64,000 nt of DNA from Metallyticus violacea (Eukaryota; Arthropoda; Insecta; Mantodea; Metallyticidae). Below the pieces are notes generated by a model. The model made no database searches and was not told where the DNA came from. It saw nothing but the letters and a program-made list of their open reading frames with translations. Below are positions 23,680 through 34,290 of this stretch, piece by piece. Positions within the stretch are counted from its first letter, which is position 1, and the number at the start of each line of letters is the position of its first letter. The DNA is taken from assembly GCA_030762175.1 (NCBI GenBank), contig CM060834.1, positions 28,712,501 through 28,776,500 on the forward strand, read 5' to 3'. The translations under genes and the position numbers were made by a program.

Positions 23680-24013
23680 TCGATACACGATCAATGTGAG
23701 GATCCATACAACTTACATTTATGGCAAAGTTCATAAGAACGCTAGAGCAGCTTGCAACTTATACGGAGACCGATGTCCTTAAATGAGGCAGAATTTTGTT
23801 AGAAATTTTCAACGATTTGCAAATTTACTCTCCGAAACGGGAGATGTCGCACGAATAAGAAGTGCGAATGGGGAAAATTCGAAAGGCACCGTACTTGCTG
23901 CAGTTACCGCTAATCCTCACCGAAATTCCCGTCAAATGGAACATGCTTCCGGAATCTCTCAAAGAAGAGAAGTTAAGCAACACAAATGCCTTCCATGTCA
24001 CATTAGCCTTCAT
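23680..24013 (+). pseudogene. IS630-like transposase N-terminal (DUF4817-type) relic
   Basis: The 78-codon frame 23783-24019 contains FVRNFQRFANLLSETGDVAR, then IRSANGENSKGTVLAAVTAN, then PHRNSRQMEHASGISQR, the DNA-binding N-terminal domain of insect DUF4817 transposases; a weak upstream part (NARAACNLYGDRCP in another frame) extends it to about 23720. It stops at the point where HISLHI-like residues begin and the sequence runs into the next element 30 bp on. No catalytic core follows in frame. It could be the front end of the element whose tail lies at 24340-24600, separated by rearrangement, but the TIR at 24042 argues that they are distinct copies. Confidence 0.78.
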
Positions 24014-24041
24014 ATATAATATGAGAAAATAAAAATATATA

Positions 24042-24877
24042 CAGATTGTTTAAAAAAGATCGTCACATTACGAAATAATTACTTAAATTTTTTGGGTTGG
24101 GGCCGCCACTGAACCGAGCACCTGAATACTGCAAACCAGCAACATTCATGCTTCATACGCATGCAGCACTCTCCCCCTACCCTTTCCTTCATTGCTTAAG
24201 CCTTAGTAATAAATAAAAACCAAACAAATGAATGTGGTTGTTATGTATATTGCAAATAAAGGTTATGTGCCTATGAAAAGATTTGCAAACATGAGAAGGA
24301 AATACTATAACGTAGAATACTCCGACATGCATTTCATATATGGCAATGCGAATCTGTACTGTGGCTTGTCAGATCACCGGATTTAAAGTCTTTGGAGTTT
24401 ATGCAAAAAGTCTAATTTACACAAAGGACATAATTACACCAGAAGAATTGAAGCATCAGATTGTAGATGTTTTCCAACAAATGAATAATGTTCCAGGATT
24501 GCCTGAGCATATTCGCAGGTCTTTACGAAGAAGTGTAGAGTTGCATTCAAGCGCATTTTGAACACGTGTTGTAAATGTTCGTTATTGCTGTAGCAAATAC
24601 ATCACTGTTGTTCAAACAAAATTCTTTTATAAATGCTCAATCACATTTCTGCATTGTTGAAGTCAAAATCATGAATTTTACTGTCTTTTATTGATAAATG
24701 AAATACTTTTCACAGCTTTTGTTGGAACTGGTCCTCACATAGTATCTATTCACTTCAGTGGCGGCCTCAATAAACAAAATAAATGCCATTATCTCGTAAA
24801 CGGTTCATTTGTGGATGCTGGAACCTTTTTACTTCTTTTTGTTTGTACTCCTCACTGGTAAAATTTTAAACATCCTG
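24042..24877 (+). mobile_element. Internally deleted IS630-type transposon with TIRs and TA duplication
   Basis: Ends are inverted repeats CAGATTGTTTAAAA (24042) and, read inward from 24877, CAGGATGTTTAAAA, each flanked by TA (24040-24041 and 24878-24879). A perfect 13-bp subterminal inverted repeat GGCCGCCACTGAA lies at 24101-24113 and, inverted, at 24754-24766. The only coding remnant is the C-terminus (about 24348-24590, mostly in the frame 24340-24561): WLVRSPDLKSLEF, SLIYTKDIITPEELKHQ, NNVPGLPEHIRRSLRRSVEL. The third acidic residue is Glu here (KSLEF). The N-terminal and first two catalytic blocks are gone, so the copy depended on another source of transposase. Confidence 0.88.
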
Positions 24878-24879
24878 TA

Positions 24880-25870
24880 TATATAAATTAATGGAGAAAT
24901 GGAGAAAAACAGGAAATATGAGGGGGTTAAATAAAACTTTCGATGTTTTAAGGCGCCGTTCCAATTTGCTGAAATTTAAAAAAAAAAAAAAAGTATTACT
25001 CGAGGATGTGAAAACCAGAAAACACAATATGTTTACAGAACCAGAGACTTTAGCTTATAACTGTGGATTTTTATGTAAATTTCAAGCTTTTTGGATACTC
25101 CTAAACCTTGGGGATCATGGCTTCTGTACATACTTTAAGGGCCGTGCCTCTACAACTAACTGGTTCTTCCCAAAATGTCATGGCCTGCCTTTACCATTCT
25201 TGCGGTGTATTCATATTTCCACAAGTTGTTTAAAAAAAAAGTGTTTGGTTCGATGCATCTAACAGCTTCCTTTAAAGCCTTGTAGCAATCGATTTATGAC
25301 CTCACTCCTTTTATCTTACCTGTTACTCTTATATCATTGTTATTTTCTTTTATTTTCTCTTTTTTCTGGTCACCGTCCAGTCTAGAGCGAAATAATGGTT
25401 AGGACTAATCCGTTTTGCATGGTTTCTTTTATGGTTTTGTTTGTATACGCTGTTTACAATAGTATCCTTATCTTTCGTTATATTCCATATATATATGTAT
25501 ATATACACCTATATAATATGTCTGTTTTTTAAAATTAATTTTGTCGTTGATTTTATTCGTATTCCTCCGTCTCTTGGTTCACAAACTCAAACATATATAT
25601 CCAGCATCCATCCCACGACTTTTCATTGCGTTCAGCTCTCCTTTAAGCCAATTCTACATCGGTTTTCCCCTTTTGTTTCTTCCATACTATGAACATAACC
25701 ACCATATATGCACAAATAGCTCTATCACAAATTAATGTCGTTTTTCTTCAACTGCCTTTTGTGCTCTAGAAGCGAATGTGAAGTACCAGGTATGTACAAA
25801 GCATTGAATTAGAGACGATCACAAAGCATATATAAACTTCCTTGGAACGTTGAGTACAGTGTTGCGGCTC
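24880..25870. other. Unassigned AT-rich sequence
   Basis: A 123-codon open frame (24891-25262, +) starts just outside the transposon. It is Lys- and Phe-rich, includes a poly-Lys run from an A stretch, and shows no recognised domain. I would not call it a gene. The rest, including overlapping frames at 25441-25735, is low-complexity. Confidence 0.4.
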
Positions 25871-25872
25871 TT

Positions 25873-26580
25873 ATACAGGGTGTTATCGAACTATGCCGAA
25901 ATAATTTCAGGGTGTAGAGGTGTTATATATAAGCAGTTTGCGACAGTAAACTTTGCCTATCTATTCAAATGTCGAAGCTATGGCTATAAGTTTGTAAAGA
26001 GCCAGTACGCCACTGACTAATGAAGATGCTCCTCGAAAGCATAACGAAGGGAGGTTTCTGAATGTATCACTCTGGCGTCACGGTTATGACATTAGCTTTC
26101 GTGTAAGAGATGATAGTTTGTTTTCGAGTTCGACTCTCGTTCATCACTTTTTTGACTAATTCCTAATAATACTTCTTTTAGTCTACGTTTTTAGTTTATA
26201 GACATAAATCTTAACACATCAGTTCATATAATCACAACCTTTGTAGTTGTTATTGTACTTATCAATCAGAATCGTGTCCAGAGTACGCGTTAAGTTTTAG
26301 GGATTATGTTAGTAGTAAGCTTATTAGCCATTGTATGTTGGTAATACATTTGTTGTTGAGAAAGAGAATAAAACTTGAGAAAACATTAAGTAAATTTCAT
26401 TCAAAATTCTTTAATATGCCTATTGCAACATTTCATATTTAATAAAAAAAAATAAAAGCAATGCCATGCCAAGAATTAAACCCGCGGTTTGCGGATCATT
26501 AGTTTATGAGTTATGCATTCATTACGCCACACAAGCAGAGCTCTTCTAAAGCAGGCAGGCTACACAATGCAAGGAGGCAG
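25873..26580. mobile_element. Possible repeat with two tRNA-like segments in opposite orientation
   Basis: At 25876 TACAGGGTGTTATCGAAC resembles the start of a TIR transposon. Further on, plus-strand CACGGTTATGACATTAGC (A-box-like) and GAGTTCGACTCTCG (B-box-like) lie at about 26077-26145, and a minus-strand counterpart lies at about 26480-26545 (GGGTTTAATTCTTGGC and GTGGCGTAATGAATGC read on that strand). Neither can fold into a good tRNA. They are best read as two decayed SINE heads; the boundaries are uncertain. Confidence 0.35.
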
Positions 26581-27694
26581 TTAACACTGATTAGTGTCGC
26601 ACTGTCATATGATTAATTCAAGATTTGAGAGGTTTTTATGGCGTTAAATCTTGAAAAGGCTGAGGAAAATCGATATTTCTATATTTGCAAGGGGCAGTTT
26701 TAAAGACATTGTAAACCAACTTTTTATCCGATTTTCCTTGAACACCGACTTATTAGCATCTGATGTCAACACATATAACTGCACTATGTTTAGTTGTGGA
26801 CCATACATTGCCTGTCTGAAATTGCTTATATATGACACCTCTACACTATTTGAAATTGTTTCGGTGTAGTTCATTAAAATCTTGTTGATGACCCAACAAC
26901 ATTTTTGTCTTGCAAAGAGAGGTCTGATGTAGGAAAGTGCTGAGAAATTTTCAAGATAATCTCTTCAACACCGAGATACATTCCCAGTAGATGAACTTGC
27001 TGCCATCTTGTTAAGGCCTTCGAAGAGCATATCATGCTGGAAGGTCAGAGACATTATTGAATGTCTAAATTTATGATTGAAGGTTAATGATAAGAATAGT
27101 GAAGCCGAGTTTACAGATAGGGGTGTTTGTCTTTACCGCTCCACTGCAACCCCAACATTGTATCTCCGTCCATGCTGTTGTACGTTATGTTCAATGACTG
27201 CTAACATCATTTATTAATTATTTCTGATCAGTACTCTGTTAAAAAGTGTCTGTATTCATTCATTGTCAACAAATACCCCTTTAAATAAACGAGACTTATC
27301 TTGTGATGGAGGTATTATTTTTCATCAGCGCTACTATTTTAACATCTCCATTTATTTTCATTGTGTCTTTATTTTTTTCAATTACAGTTCAGTATAATTT
27401 TTAAATTCTAGCCGATTTTCGCAAATAATACATTTCTGAGACTCTCGGCGCGTTCTATACCCTTTTTGATATCTGCCATACTTCAAAACAAATCAGAAAA
27501 AATATATTTACTAATAAGTTGTATATATTAAGGTTAATTTTCTCGTTATCTTTTTGTTTCTGAGAACAGAATTGTGGCAAATATTTATCTTGTTTTCAAT
27601 ATTTTATGTTTAATTTCTCCTGTATTATTACGTTCGTAATCACAAGTCGTAAATTTAGCATTCTAATGTTGTTTTGATTTAGTAATCTTTGAGA
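26581..27694. other. Unassigned AT-rich sequence
   Basis: Overlapping frames on both strands at 26644-26874 show no motif. No repeat family was recognised. Confidence 0.45.
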
Positions 27695-27960
27695 CGCCTC
27701 CTACTTGGGCTAGTAGTTAGCGTTTCTGGGTGCAGTACGGAAAATCCGATACCTGCTTAGAGAGGGCTGATACGTGTTCCACCCAGCCTCGCGAGGACAA
27801 CTGGGGAGCTGCCTGATAGAGAGGGGGTGTTTTGTGATCTAGCCGCATAATATCTACTGGCGGTTGTCGTTGTGGTGGACACGTGTTCCCTTGCCATCCC
27901 CCGATGACGTCTCATCGAAAAAATAAACAAATATTCTGGGCATTGCATTCAGAAAAACAT
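27695..27960 (+). mobile_element. SINE-D relic
   Basis: The A-box-like GGGCTAGTAGTTAGCGTTTC opens a sequence that is related to the one at 45012-45240. Both continue with a CTGCTTAGAG/CTTGCTTAAA segment, GAGGACAACTGGGGAGC (or GAGAACAATCGGGAAGA in the second copy) and TGCCTGATA. The tRNA-like B box is worn here. The minus-strand 63-codon frame is accidental. Confidence 0.55.
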
Positions 27961-28557
27961 AGATGGGAGTGAGCAGTCTGTAACCAGTCTTTGAGAATTT
28001 GAGGGATTGTTTGTCTTTTGGATTAAAGAAAAAAAGTTATGGACATTTTCACAAAGATATTATAAGTGAATTTGGACAAAGACCCCCAAACCTACCATTA
28101 ATCATTTGAAGAGAGGGATGTTATACTTGCTAATAAGGAAAAGGATACAAGGTTCATAAATATCCTTTTTCTCCCTATTTAACGTCTGAGCTTGATAGTT
28201 GTCCCTTTACATGCAAATTGTTGAACCAATAATTACAGCAGTTTACTATTATCCATGGCTATATCCACTGAAATAAGAAGTGGCAGCGATTGGGAATTAG
28301 AAATGGGGAGGGGGCAAAAATTATACACAGTAAAAAGTGCAGGACTTCTGGGCGTATAAGGGAGGATAGACAACAAAGTGCGTGAGTCTCCACTACTTGC
28401 TGTGACGCTGTACTATGTGACATTTTATATTTTTGTAATAATTAAAGAAATTAAAGGAAGAGGGATTTTTTTTTCTAGTTTCCAAATTTAGGTGGCTAAA
28501 ATGGAATAACATTTTGATTTATTCCCCAAAAATTCCCCTTAATCACCACCACTGGAA
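27961..28557. other. Unassigned sequence
   Basis: Nothing recognised; moderately AT-rich, with a GGGGAGGGGGC patch near 28305. Confidence 0.45.
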
Positions 28558-28832
28558 AAACCGCCACGGGTGGCCGAGGTCGTTAAGGCGCGGACTCGTG
28601 AGCGGGCGGTGTGGGGTTCGGATCCCACCAGGACCGTCCTCTCTGACTGAGGTTTTTTCCAGATTTTCCTCAGTCCTCATGACTGGCAAATGCCGGGGAG
28701 ATACCCTAAAATTAGGCCTGGAACGTTTCCTTCCTTAAAAAAAATTCTTTACCAATATATCATTTCATCTCATGTATCATCAGTGTTCACCGCTTGTGGT
28801 GCCTCAGTAGTAAAAATGGGCTTTAAACACCA
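28558..28832 (+). mobile_element. SINE-B, complete plus-strand copy
   Basis: The clearest forward copy. The tRNA-like head is CCGCCACGGGTGGCCGAGG, then TCGTTAAGGCGCGGACTCG (A box GGCCGAGGTCGTTAAGG) and GGGTTCGGATCCC (B box about 28613-28626). The body has GAGGTTTTTTCCAG and GCAAATGCCGGGGAG, then AGGCCTGGAACGTTTCCTTCC. The 3' end is GCCTCAGTAGTAAAAATGGG. The A box resembles those of tRNA-Leu or tRNA-Ser. CACTGGAAAAA before and CACTGAAAATA after are a probable, slightly diverged target duplication. It would be transcribed by RNA polymerase III and need a LINE for mobility. Confidence 0.9.
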
Positions 28833-29394
28833 GTCAAAAAAATATCACTGAAAATAAGTGAATTATTTCATGTACTTCTTAGTCCTTATATTACAGAAGA
28901 TTAGCAACGGTTCTACAAACTCTGCGATGCCTGTTATTGCACAGTGAGGTTAGTTGAGTTGCTGGCAACATAAGCGCGTCTGTTTATGGAGGAAATGCAA
29001 CAGCCTAAACGGGGGGGGGGGGGGAGATATGATAACACCGCCCGTAAAGTTTTATTTCAGTATTTAAATTTTACTGAAAGCAAGAAACCATACTGTAATT
29101 AAAACTTATAACAAGAAGTACATATAAATCGTATGAGAGAAGTTTAAAATGATGCCCCTCAGGAGCAATAAATTGCCAGCATCTGCGTAGGAAATTCCTT
29201 TTTTTCATCCAACTTTTCTTTCGGCGGTTCTGAACAGGTTTCTATGTCATTGAGAGAAGCTAACTCTGGTAACTTTTTAACAGGTTGGCGAACATTTTTA
29301 CGGTCTGAAAAACGATTGTCAGAATATTTTCTTGCGAATCGTTTTATCAGTTCTCTACAAGAATTCACTTTCACACACTATATATATCCTACAT
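28833..29394. other. Unassigned sequence with poly-G run
   Basis: A run of 14 G occurs at 29011-29024. A 71-codon minus-strand frame (29159-29374) contains ELIKRFARKYSDNRFSDRK and a Lys/Pro/Glu-rich second half; I do not recognise it, though its position next to a LINE 3' relic could mean that it is transposon derived. Confidence 0.4.
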
Positions 29395-29625
29395 GAAAAC
29401 TAGTTCTTCAAGACTATATTTAAGCAGTGGGAAGAACAATTTGCACACATTTTACACGCAATGAAAGCACTGAGTAACACAAGAACGTACAGCTACTCGT
29501 TGATAAAGCCTCTCTCAAACTTACTACAAGCTACTACTTGCACATGGGCTTAGCAACCTAGACGATTGGCTTCTTCCAGTACGCAGCCACGTTCTACCGG
29601 CCCACAAATCAAGTGAACGCACTAT
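29395..29625 (-). mobile_element. LINE 3' region relic
   Basis: About 200 bp match 21962-22180 at diverged but collinear landmarks (TTTACAC, GAGTAACA, CGTTGATAAAGCC, CGATTGGCTTCTTCCAGTAC). The latter lies just downstream of a LINE C-terminal coding relic, so this is inferred to be the same 3' region on the same strand. No coding part was seen. Confidence 0.5.
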
Positions 29626-30538
29626 ACTAACAAGCATTAAGTTCCCCATTTGAAAATATTTTCTTGTGTGAACGGCTTTTTAAGCAAAACCGGAACTTAG
29701 AAAAGAAAACAGTATTTTTACTCGTTTTATAAATTATAGTTATGTAATAATTAATAATAGTAATACAAAATTGGAGCATATATTTAATATTTTGGTATAC
29801 AGTTTGGCAGGCTTTTAAAGCTCACCCGCAATCCTAAATGTTTGCCACCTTTGTGGAGCTACAAATGCACTACCAGCAAATTATGTACTGAATCTGGTAT
29901 AAATACTTAATCATTAACTTTAACAACATTACTAAAATTATTATTATTAATAATACAATTAGTATTAATAATGCACTCACCAACTTGGGCCAGGCAGTTT
30001 ACTGTTAGCTTTTCGCAAGACGATGTTGGAGACTGGCGGTATGATGTCAGCCTTGGTAACGCCCAGCTAGGAAGTTATAAACACGGCTTTAGAAAGAGTT
30101 ATGAGCTACCTACTGCGTGGAGGCCTTGGCGCCCAAGAACACACAGTACTTTATTACGGATTGCTTTCCTACGCACCGTTTAGATTATTATTGATAACAG
30201 CAATGTGTGCTTCATAAACCATGTGCTCATTAGCCCTGATTGAACCTATGTTTGGTACTTAAAGAAGCAGCGAATCAGTAGGGCGGGTTCCGCTACCTTG
30301 TTTTACAAGATCTGCAAACCTAAGTCCATTCACCAAAGTTATTTATAGAGCCATCATTTTCGGACTCGGCGTGGGACTTCCTTAGCCATTTGTTTTTAAT
30401 TATAATGAGGATGAATCAAATAAAAATGGATGTATTGCTATAACTTTACTGCAACCAAATTAAATAAAATTGCGACACATCTTTACGCTTTCCCGATTTA
30501 TATTGTCTCTGGTATACGGGCGAATCATATGCACCTCA
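29626..30538. other. Unassigned sequence
   Basis: A 70-codon plus frame (29971-30183) lies in a patch less AT-rich than its surroundings (GACGATGTTGGAGACTGGCG) but has no recognised motif. Otherwise AT-rich with nothing recognised. Confidence 0.45.
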
Positions 30539-30553
30539 AATATTTCGGAAATT

Positions 30554-30795
30554 TATTGTTATTGGTGTTCAACGCCGGGCCATACATGAGATGAAATGGT
30601 ATATTTGAAAAAGATTTTTTAAGGAAGGAAACATCCAGGTCTAAATTTAGTATAACTCTCCGGTATTTGCCATTTATGAGGAATGAGGAAAACCTGGAAA
30701 AACCTCAGTCAGGGAGAACGGTCCTGGAGAGATTCGAACCCCAGATCCCCCACTCCTAGTTCGCGTCTTTAACAATCTCGGCCACCCGTGGCGGT
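30554..30795 (-). mobile_element. SINE-B copy, internally shortened
   Basis: Inverted copy with the 3' end TGTTCAACGCCGGG at the left, then a deletion removing the usual GAGGCACCACAGGCGG segment, the body (AAGGAAGGAAACATCCAGG, ACCTCAGTCAGGGAGAACGG), the B-box complement GATTCGAACCCCAG and the A-box complement AACAATCTCGGCCACCCG. Flanks TATTTCGGAAATTTAT and TATTTCTGAAATGCAT are a diverged target duplication. Confidence 0.85.
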
Positions 30796-31089
30796 ATTTC
30801 TGAAATGCATGTTTTTTTTCCTTTCCCCCCCTCACGATTCTAGTGCAAGTAGTTTACAGCTATAGTAATATGAACATTTTAAATATGTATAGCAGTCTGC
30901 CCCATTTAACTTCTTAATTACTAGACTACGATGTTCGTATGTTTGTTTACATTTTGCTTCTTTTACACTGATTTTATTGGGACTTCTTAGCCGGTAATTA
31001 TGATAGTTCTGGAAGTAGGACTTGATGGAAGGTGGTATTTACTAATGCTGAAAAAGTCGACATGTAGAAAGAATGATGTTCTTTCTTAT

Positions 31090-31350
31090 AATGTGTACGC
31101 TGATAGATATCCTAATAGACATACTACACCTGTCCTCGTCGATTGTTTCAAAACCATTGGATTGGACGAAAGGGAGCTGTACGTTGACCTGCCCGTTCAC
31201 CAGATTTGACCCATTTAGTCATTTCTTTGTGGGAAAAGCTAAAAGACACTGCAAGTTGAACACCACCAGTGAAGATCAGTTTTCGGTGTTTCTTAAGACA
31301 GTGCTTACATGTGGTACAGTAAAAAGCACTGTGTGCAAAATGTAACATGT
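31090..31350 (+). pseudogene. Possible IS630-type transposase C-terminal scrap
   Basis: Reading across frames gives LDWTKGSC, then PVHQI (where ARSPDL is expected) and SFLCGKS or HFFVGKAKR (where FFLWG-K is expected), in the order found around the third catalytic residue of one insect transposase branch. Every block is degenerate, so this is only suggestive. The two 69-90-codon plus frames here do not encode anything coherent by themselves. Confidence 0.35.
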
Positions 31351-31616
31351 GTTTTCTTGGAAATTCAGAAAGAAATAAAAAAGAAGAAGAAGAAAAAAAA
31401 AAGGGGAAAACACACAATAAATAACAAAATTAAACATAAAAGATCGCAGCCTAGTAACAGTTAATGGAGCAGAAAAATGTAGATATTTAAGTTTCATATT
31501 ACGACAGTTTGTAAACTATCTGCATTTGCAAAAACAACATTGACATTCTAATTTTCTCTAGTTTTGCTTTCTTGAAGTCAATGTGCATTACTTTATTTAA
31601 AAAATTTAACTTTTAT

Positions 31617-31905
31617 TATTTTTATAAGCATGTTTAACGTCCGTTTTTACAACTGAGGCAGGCACCACAGGCGGTGGACACTGATGATACATGACATGAA
31701 ATGATATATTGGGAAAAGATTTTTTAAGGAAGGAAACGTTCCAGGCCCAAGTTTAGGGTACCTCCCCGGCATTTGTCAGTTATGACGACTGAGGAAAACC
31801 TGAAAAAAAAATAACCCTCAGTCAGGGAGGACGGTCCTGGCGGGATTCTAGACCTCCTGCTCACGAGTCCGTGCCTCAATGACCTCGGCCACCCGTGGCG
31901 ATATG
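31617..31905 (-). mobile_element. SINE-B, nearly complete copy
   Basis: Inverted copy: 3' end TGTTTAACGTCCG then GAGGCAGGCACCACAGGCGG (with a small GGCA duplication), body GTTCCAGGCCCAAGTTTAGG, A-box complement CTCAATGACCTCGGCCACC. The B-box region is shortened (GGCGGGATTCTAGACC). TAACTTTTAT occurs at both sides (31607-31616 and 31906-31915), a 10-bp target duplication. Confidence 0.88.
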
Positions 31906-31979
31906 TAACTTTTATGCGAACACATTATTTAGATCTGTGTATGAGCTGCAATTATGATCCCCTGTCTAAACTTCAATTC

Positions 31980-32640
31980 TGTGAAAGCAGCTAATCAATA
32001 GCCCCTTTAATTTCAGAAATATTTGCAGTGATTCACCCTTTAGGGAGGGTGTTTTAATTCTGGGCAGTGAATTTCCTCAGATTTTGCCGTGTATGCGGAT
32101 GGGCGTTGTCTTGCAGGGGAAAAACTTATCGAATAGATTGTTGACGTGCTTTTTTTTTTTCGCCTGTAAGCGTTTTTTTTTTTTCCTCACCAGTAATAAG
32201 ATGCACTGACTTTTCAACGTTTATGAAGAAAATGCCTTGGGAATCCCCAAGAGAAAAGGCAGGTTTTTCCCCGCTTTCCCTCCGCCCCATGCCAGGTGTA
32301 TAGTGATATACCCATGTTTCATCAGAGCTTATAATTCGACACAGAAATTTTTCTCCTTGATCCCGGCAAAGAGTCAAAAACCTCTGACACACTCCCACAT
32401 GTGCAACCTTTTGATTCTCTGAGAATTTGAGGGACCCACCTTGCCGATACCTTCACGGTAATCAAAGTCATCTGAAACGATAGATTGGACACTTCCATAA
32501 ATTATCCAAACCTCTGAAGCGATTTCAAAAATCGGCATCTTCGGTCACACTGCATAACGTCCTGCACGATCCAAATGTTTGCTTCTTCGATGTTGGTGAT
32601 TTTCATTTTCTAGTTTTTCGTCTTTCTATGAAACTTTTGT
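31980..32640 (-). pseudogene. Mariner-type transposase, decayed
   Basis: On the minus strand, in order: an N-terminal start near 32606 (MKITNIEEANIW), VSARWVPQILRESKG (the RWVP motif before the catalytic domain), then FLCRIISSDETWVYHYTPGM in the frame 32126-32398 with the first catalytic aspartate in SDETWVYHY, then IFFINVEKSVHLI (the FWD..GVI-like strand), and, in another frame, QDNAHPHTRQNLRKF with the second aspartate (about 32100). The third catalytic motif is not visible. T-rich runs at 32150-32185 break the frame. Terminal repeats were not found. Confidence 0.8.
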
Positions 32641-33138
32641 GCCAATTATATATTTGTATCTTGGAGAAGAAACTTATTTTCAAATGGTGCTCTTAATCTT
32701 ATAAAATGCCAGTTGATGTTACACCCCCCTCCGGCGCCAAACAATAATAATGCGTTGCACGTTCGACGAGTGTACCTCTTGCTCGGACACGATACTAGGC
32801 GAATCGAATTTATACTCTACTCCTGAAACCTTACTCACAAACAATAAAATAAAAATTAAGATTTGTACTTAATTCGCCCTTATAAATCTTTGTGTACAAA
32901 TAAGACGAATGAATGAACATATATTTGAATTTATTTTGTCAAAAAAATCTGCAAAAACAAAAGCTACTGATAATTCTAGATTTCAGTTTTTAGCTAAAGC
33001 GTTGAAAGTCACTTTCAGATCAATATATTTTCTGGAGTTGAAAATTTGTGTTTGGCCCTGAAAAGTTGCTACAGAATATTAAAATTGAAAAAAATACTTT
33101 TTAGGAGCATCTATTCATCCGCTTCTATTATTTTTAAT
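32641..33138. other. Unassigned sequence
   Basis: AT-rich; nothing recognised. Confidence 0.45.
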
Positions 33139-33315
33139 AATGTTTAACACAATTTTTGCCACTGTAACATCACAGATGCATGCTAATGACAGATGAGACG
33201 AAATAAAAAATTGGAAGATGAATTTTAGGAACAAAGCGCTCCAGACCTAATTTGGCATTTGCCATTAATAACAGCTGAAAAAAAAATCTGGTAGATACCT
33301 CTGTCTGAGAGAAAA
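33139..33315 (-). mobile_element. Old SINE-B fragment
   Basis: A diverged inverted copy of the 3' two thirds: TGTTTAACACAATTTTTGCC, GACAGATGAGACGAAAT, GCGCTCCAGACCTAATTTGG, CATTTGCCATTAATAACAG. The tRNA-like head is absent. It is much more diverged than the copy 100 bp downstream, so the family was active over a long period. Confidence 0.7.
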
Positions 33316-33423
33316 TTGAATATAAATCTAAAATAAAATATAATCCGTGTGGACAAACATAATATGAACATAAAGTTTTGGTTATCTCACAAATATTTAA
33401 ACGAAACTTTATATCCTGTAGGT

Positions 33424-33682
33424 ACCGCTACGACTGGCCGAGGTCGTTAAGGCGGGATGTCTGGGATTCGAATCCCATTACAACTGTGCTTCCAGACTGA
33501 GGTTTTTTCTAGGTTTTCCTCAGTCCTCATAAATGGCAAATGCCGGGAGGTACCCTAAACTTAGGCCTGGAATGTTTCCTTCCTCAAGAAATATCCTATA
33601 TCATTTCATCTCATGTATCATTAGTGTTCACCGCCTGTGGTGCCTCAGTAGTAAAAACGGTTGTAAAACACTATTAAAAAAA
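33424..33682 (+). mobile_element. SINE-B with perfect 13-bp target duplication
   Basis: Forward copy: GCTACGACTGGCCGAGGTCG, then TTAAGGCGG, B box GGGATTCGAATCCC, body GCAAATGCCGGGAGGTACCC, 3' end CCTCAGTAGTAAAAACGG. The segment between the boxes is shortened. Identical ATATCCTGTAGGT at 33411-33423 and 33683-33695 bracket it. Confidence 0.93.
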
Positions 33683-33695
33683 ATATCCTGTAGGT

Positions 33696-34054
33696 CACCA
33701 TTTATCACATTTCCATTTCTACCAATTCTCCTCTTCTATATTTTTATATTTTGGGAATCACCCTTGAGATGAATGACTCTTACACGTCAGTTAAGCGCAG
33801 TGATCCATAATTAATTCAACCTGGATTGTAAACATTTAAATGTAAACTAAAAAGTGCAACCTTAAGACGGAGGCTATTTCCAATGAATCATGGGGACCCG
33901 CGTTCAGACCTGTTATCTTACGGTAGAGATAGCAAATAATTTTAGTATCACACTTCAAATGTTTTAATTTTTATAATTAATTTGATCGGAAAGGAGCAGC
34001 AAGGCCTCAATAACTAAAATACTTCAGTTCTAGGATTTTAAAAAAGTTTGTATT
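33696..34054. other. Unassigned sequence
   Basis: Nothing recognised. Confidence 0.45.
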
Positions 34055-34255
34055 TGTATTACAGAGCGTTAAAGAGCATCACCTGGAGAAACTGACAACA
34101 CAGGTGCATAGAAATTCTAACCTCTGCAGGACTTAAGTTGGAAATGGAGAATTAGACTTGCAAAACTCCGGTAACAGTCGTGATTCGAACCATGGATCTT
34201 TAACTTTCCGAGCTGATGCTCTACCAACTTAGCTTCCTAAGGTTTCTTTAGTACA
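34055..34255 (-). mobile_element. Possible SINE-E (tRNA-like head)
   Basis: Read on the minus strand, GCTAAGTTGGTAGAGCATC (a good A box, as in tRNAs with GGTAGAGC) is followed about 35 bases later by ATGGTTCGAATCACG (a good B box). About 140 bp of body follow (GCACCTGTGTTGTCAGTTTC). The stem partners of a functional tRNA, notably the acceptor stem, do not pair well, so this is a SINE or tRNA pseudogene and not a tRNA gene. Confidence 0.5.
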
Positions 34256-34290
34256 AAAGAGATTATAATCCTTTAGAGGTGGCTCGTATT

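Noticed and set aside
24891..25262. 123-codon plus-strand frame as a gene
   Set aside because: Composition is low-complexity with a poly-Lys run from an A tract; no motif, start context or neighbours support it.
31276..31497. Phe/Ser-rich minus-strand frames of 73-89 codons
   Set aside because: They arise from A/G-rich low-complexity sequence at 31370-31410 and have no coherent motif.
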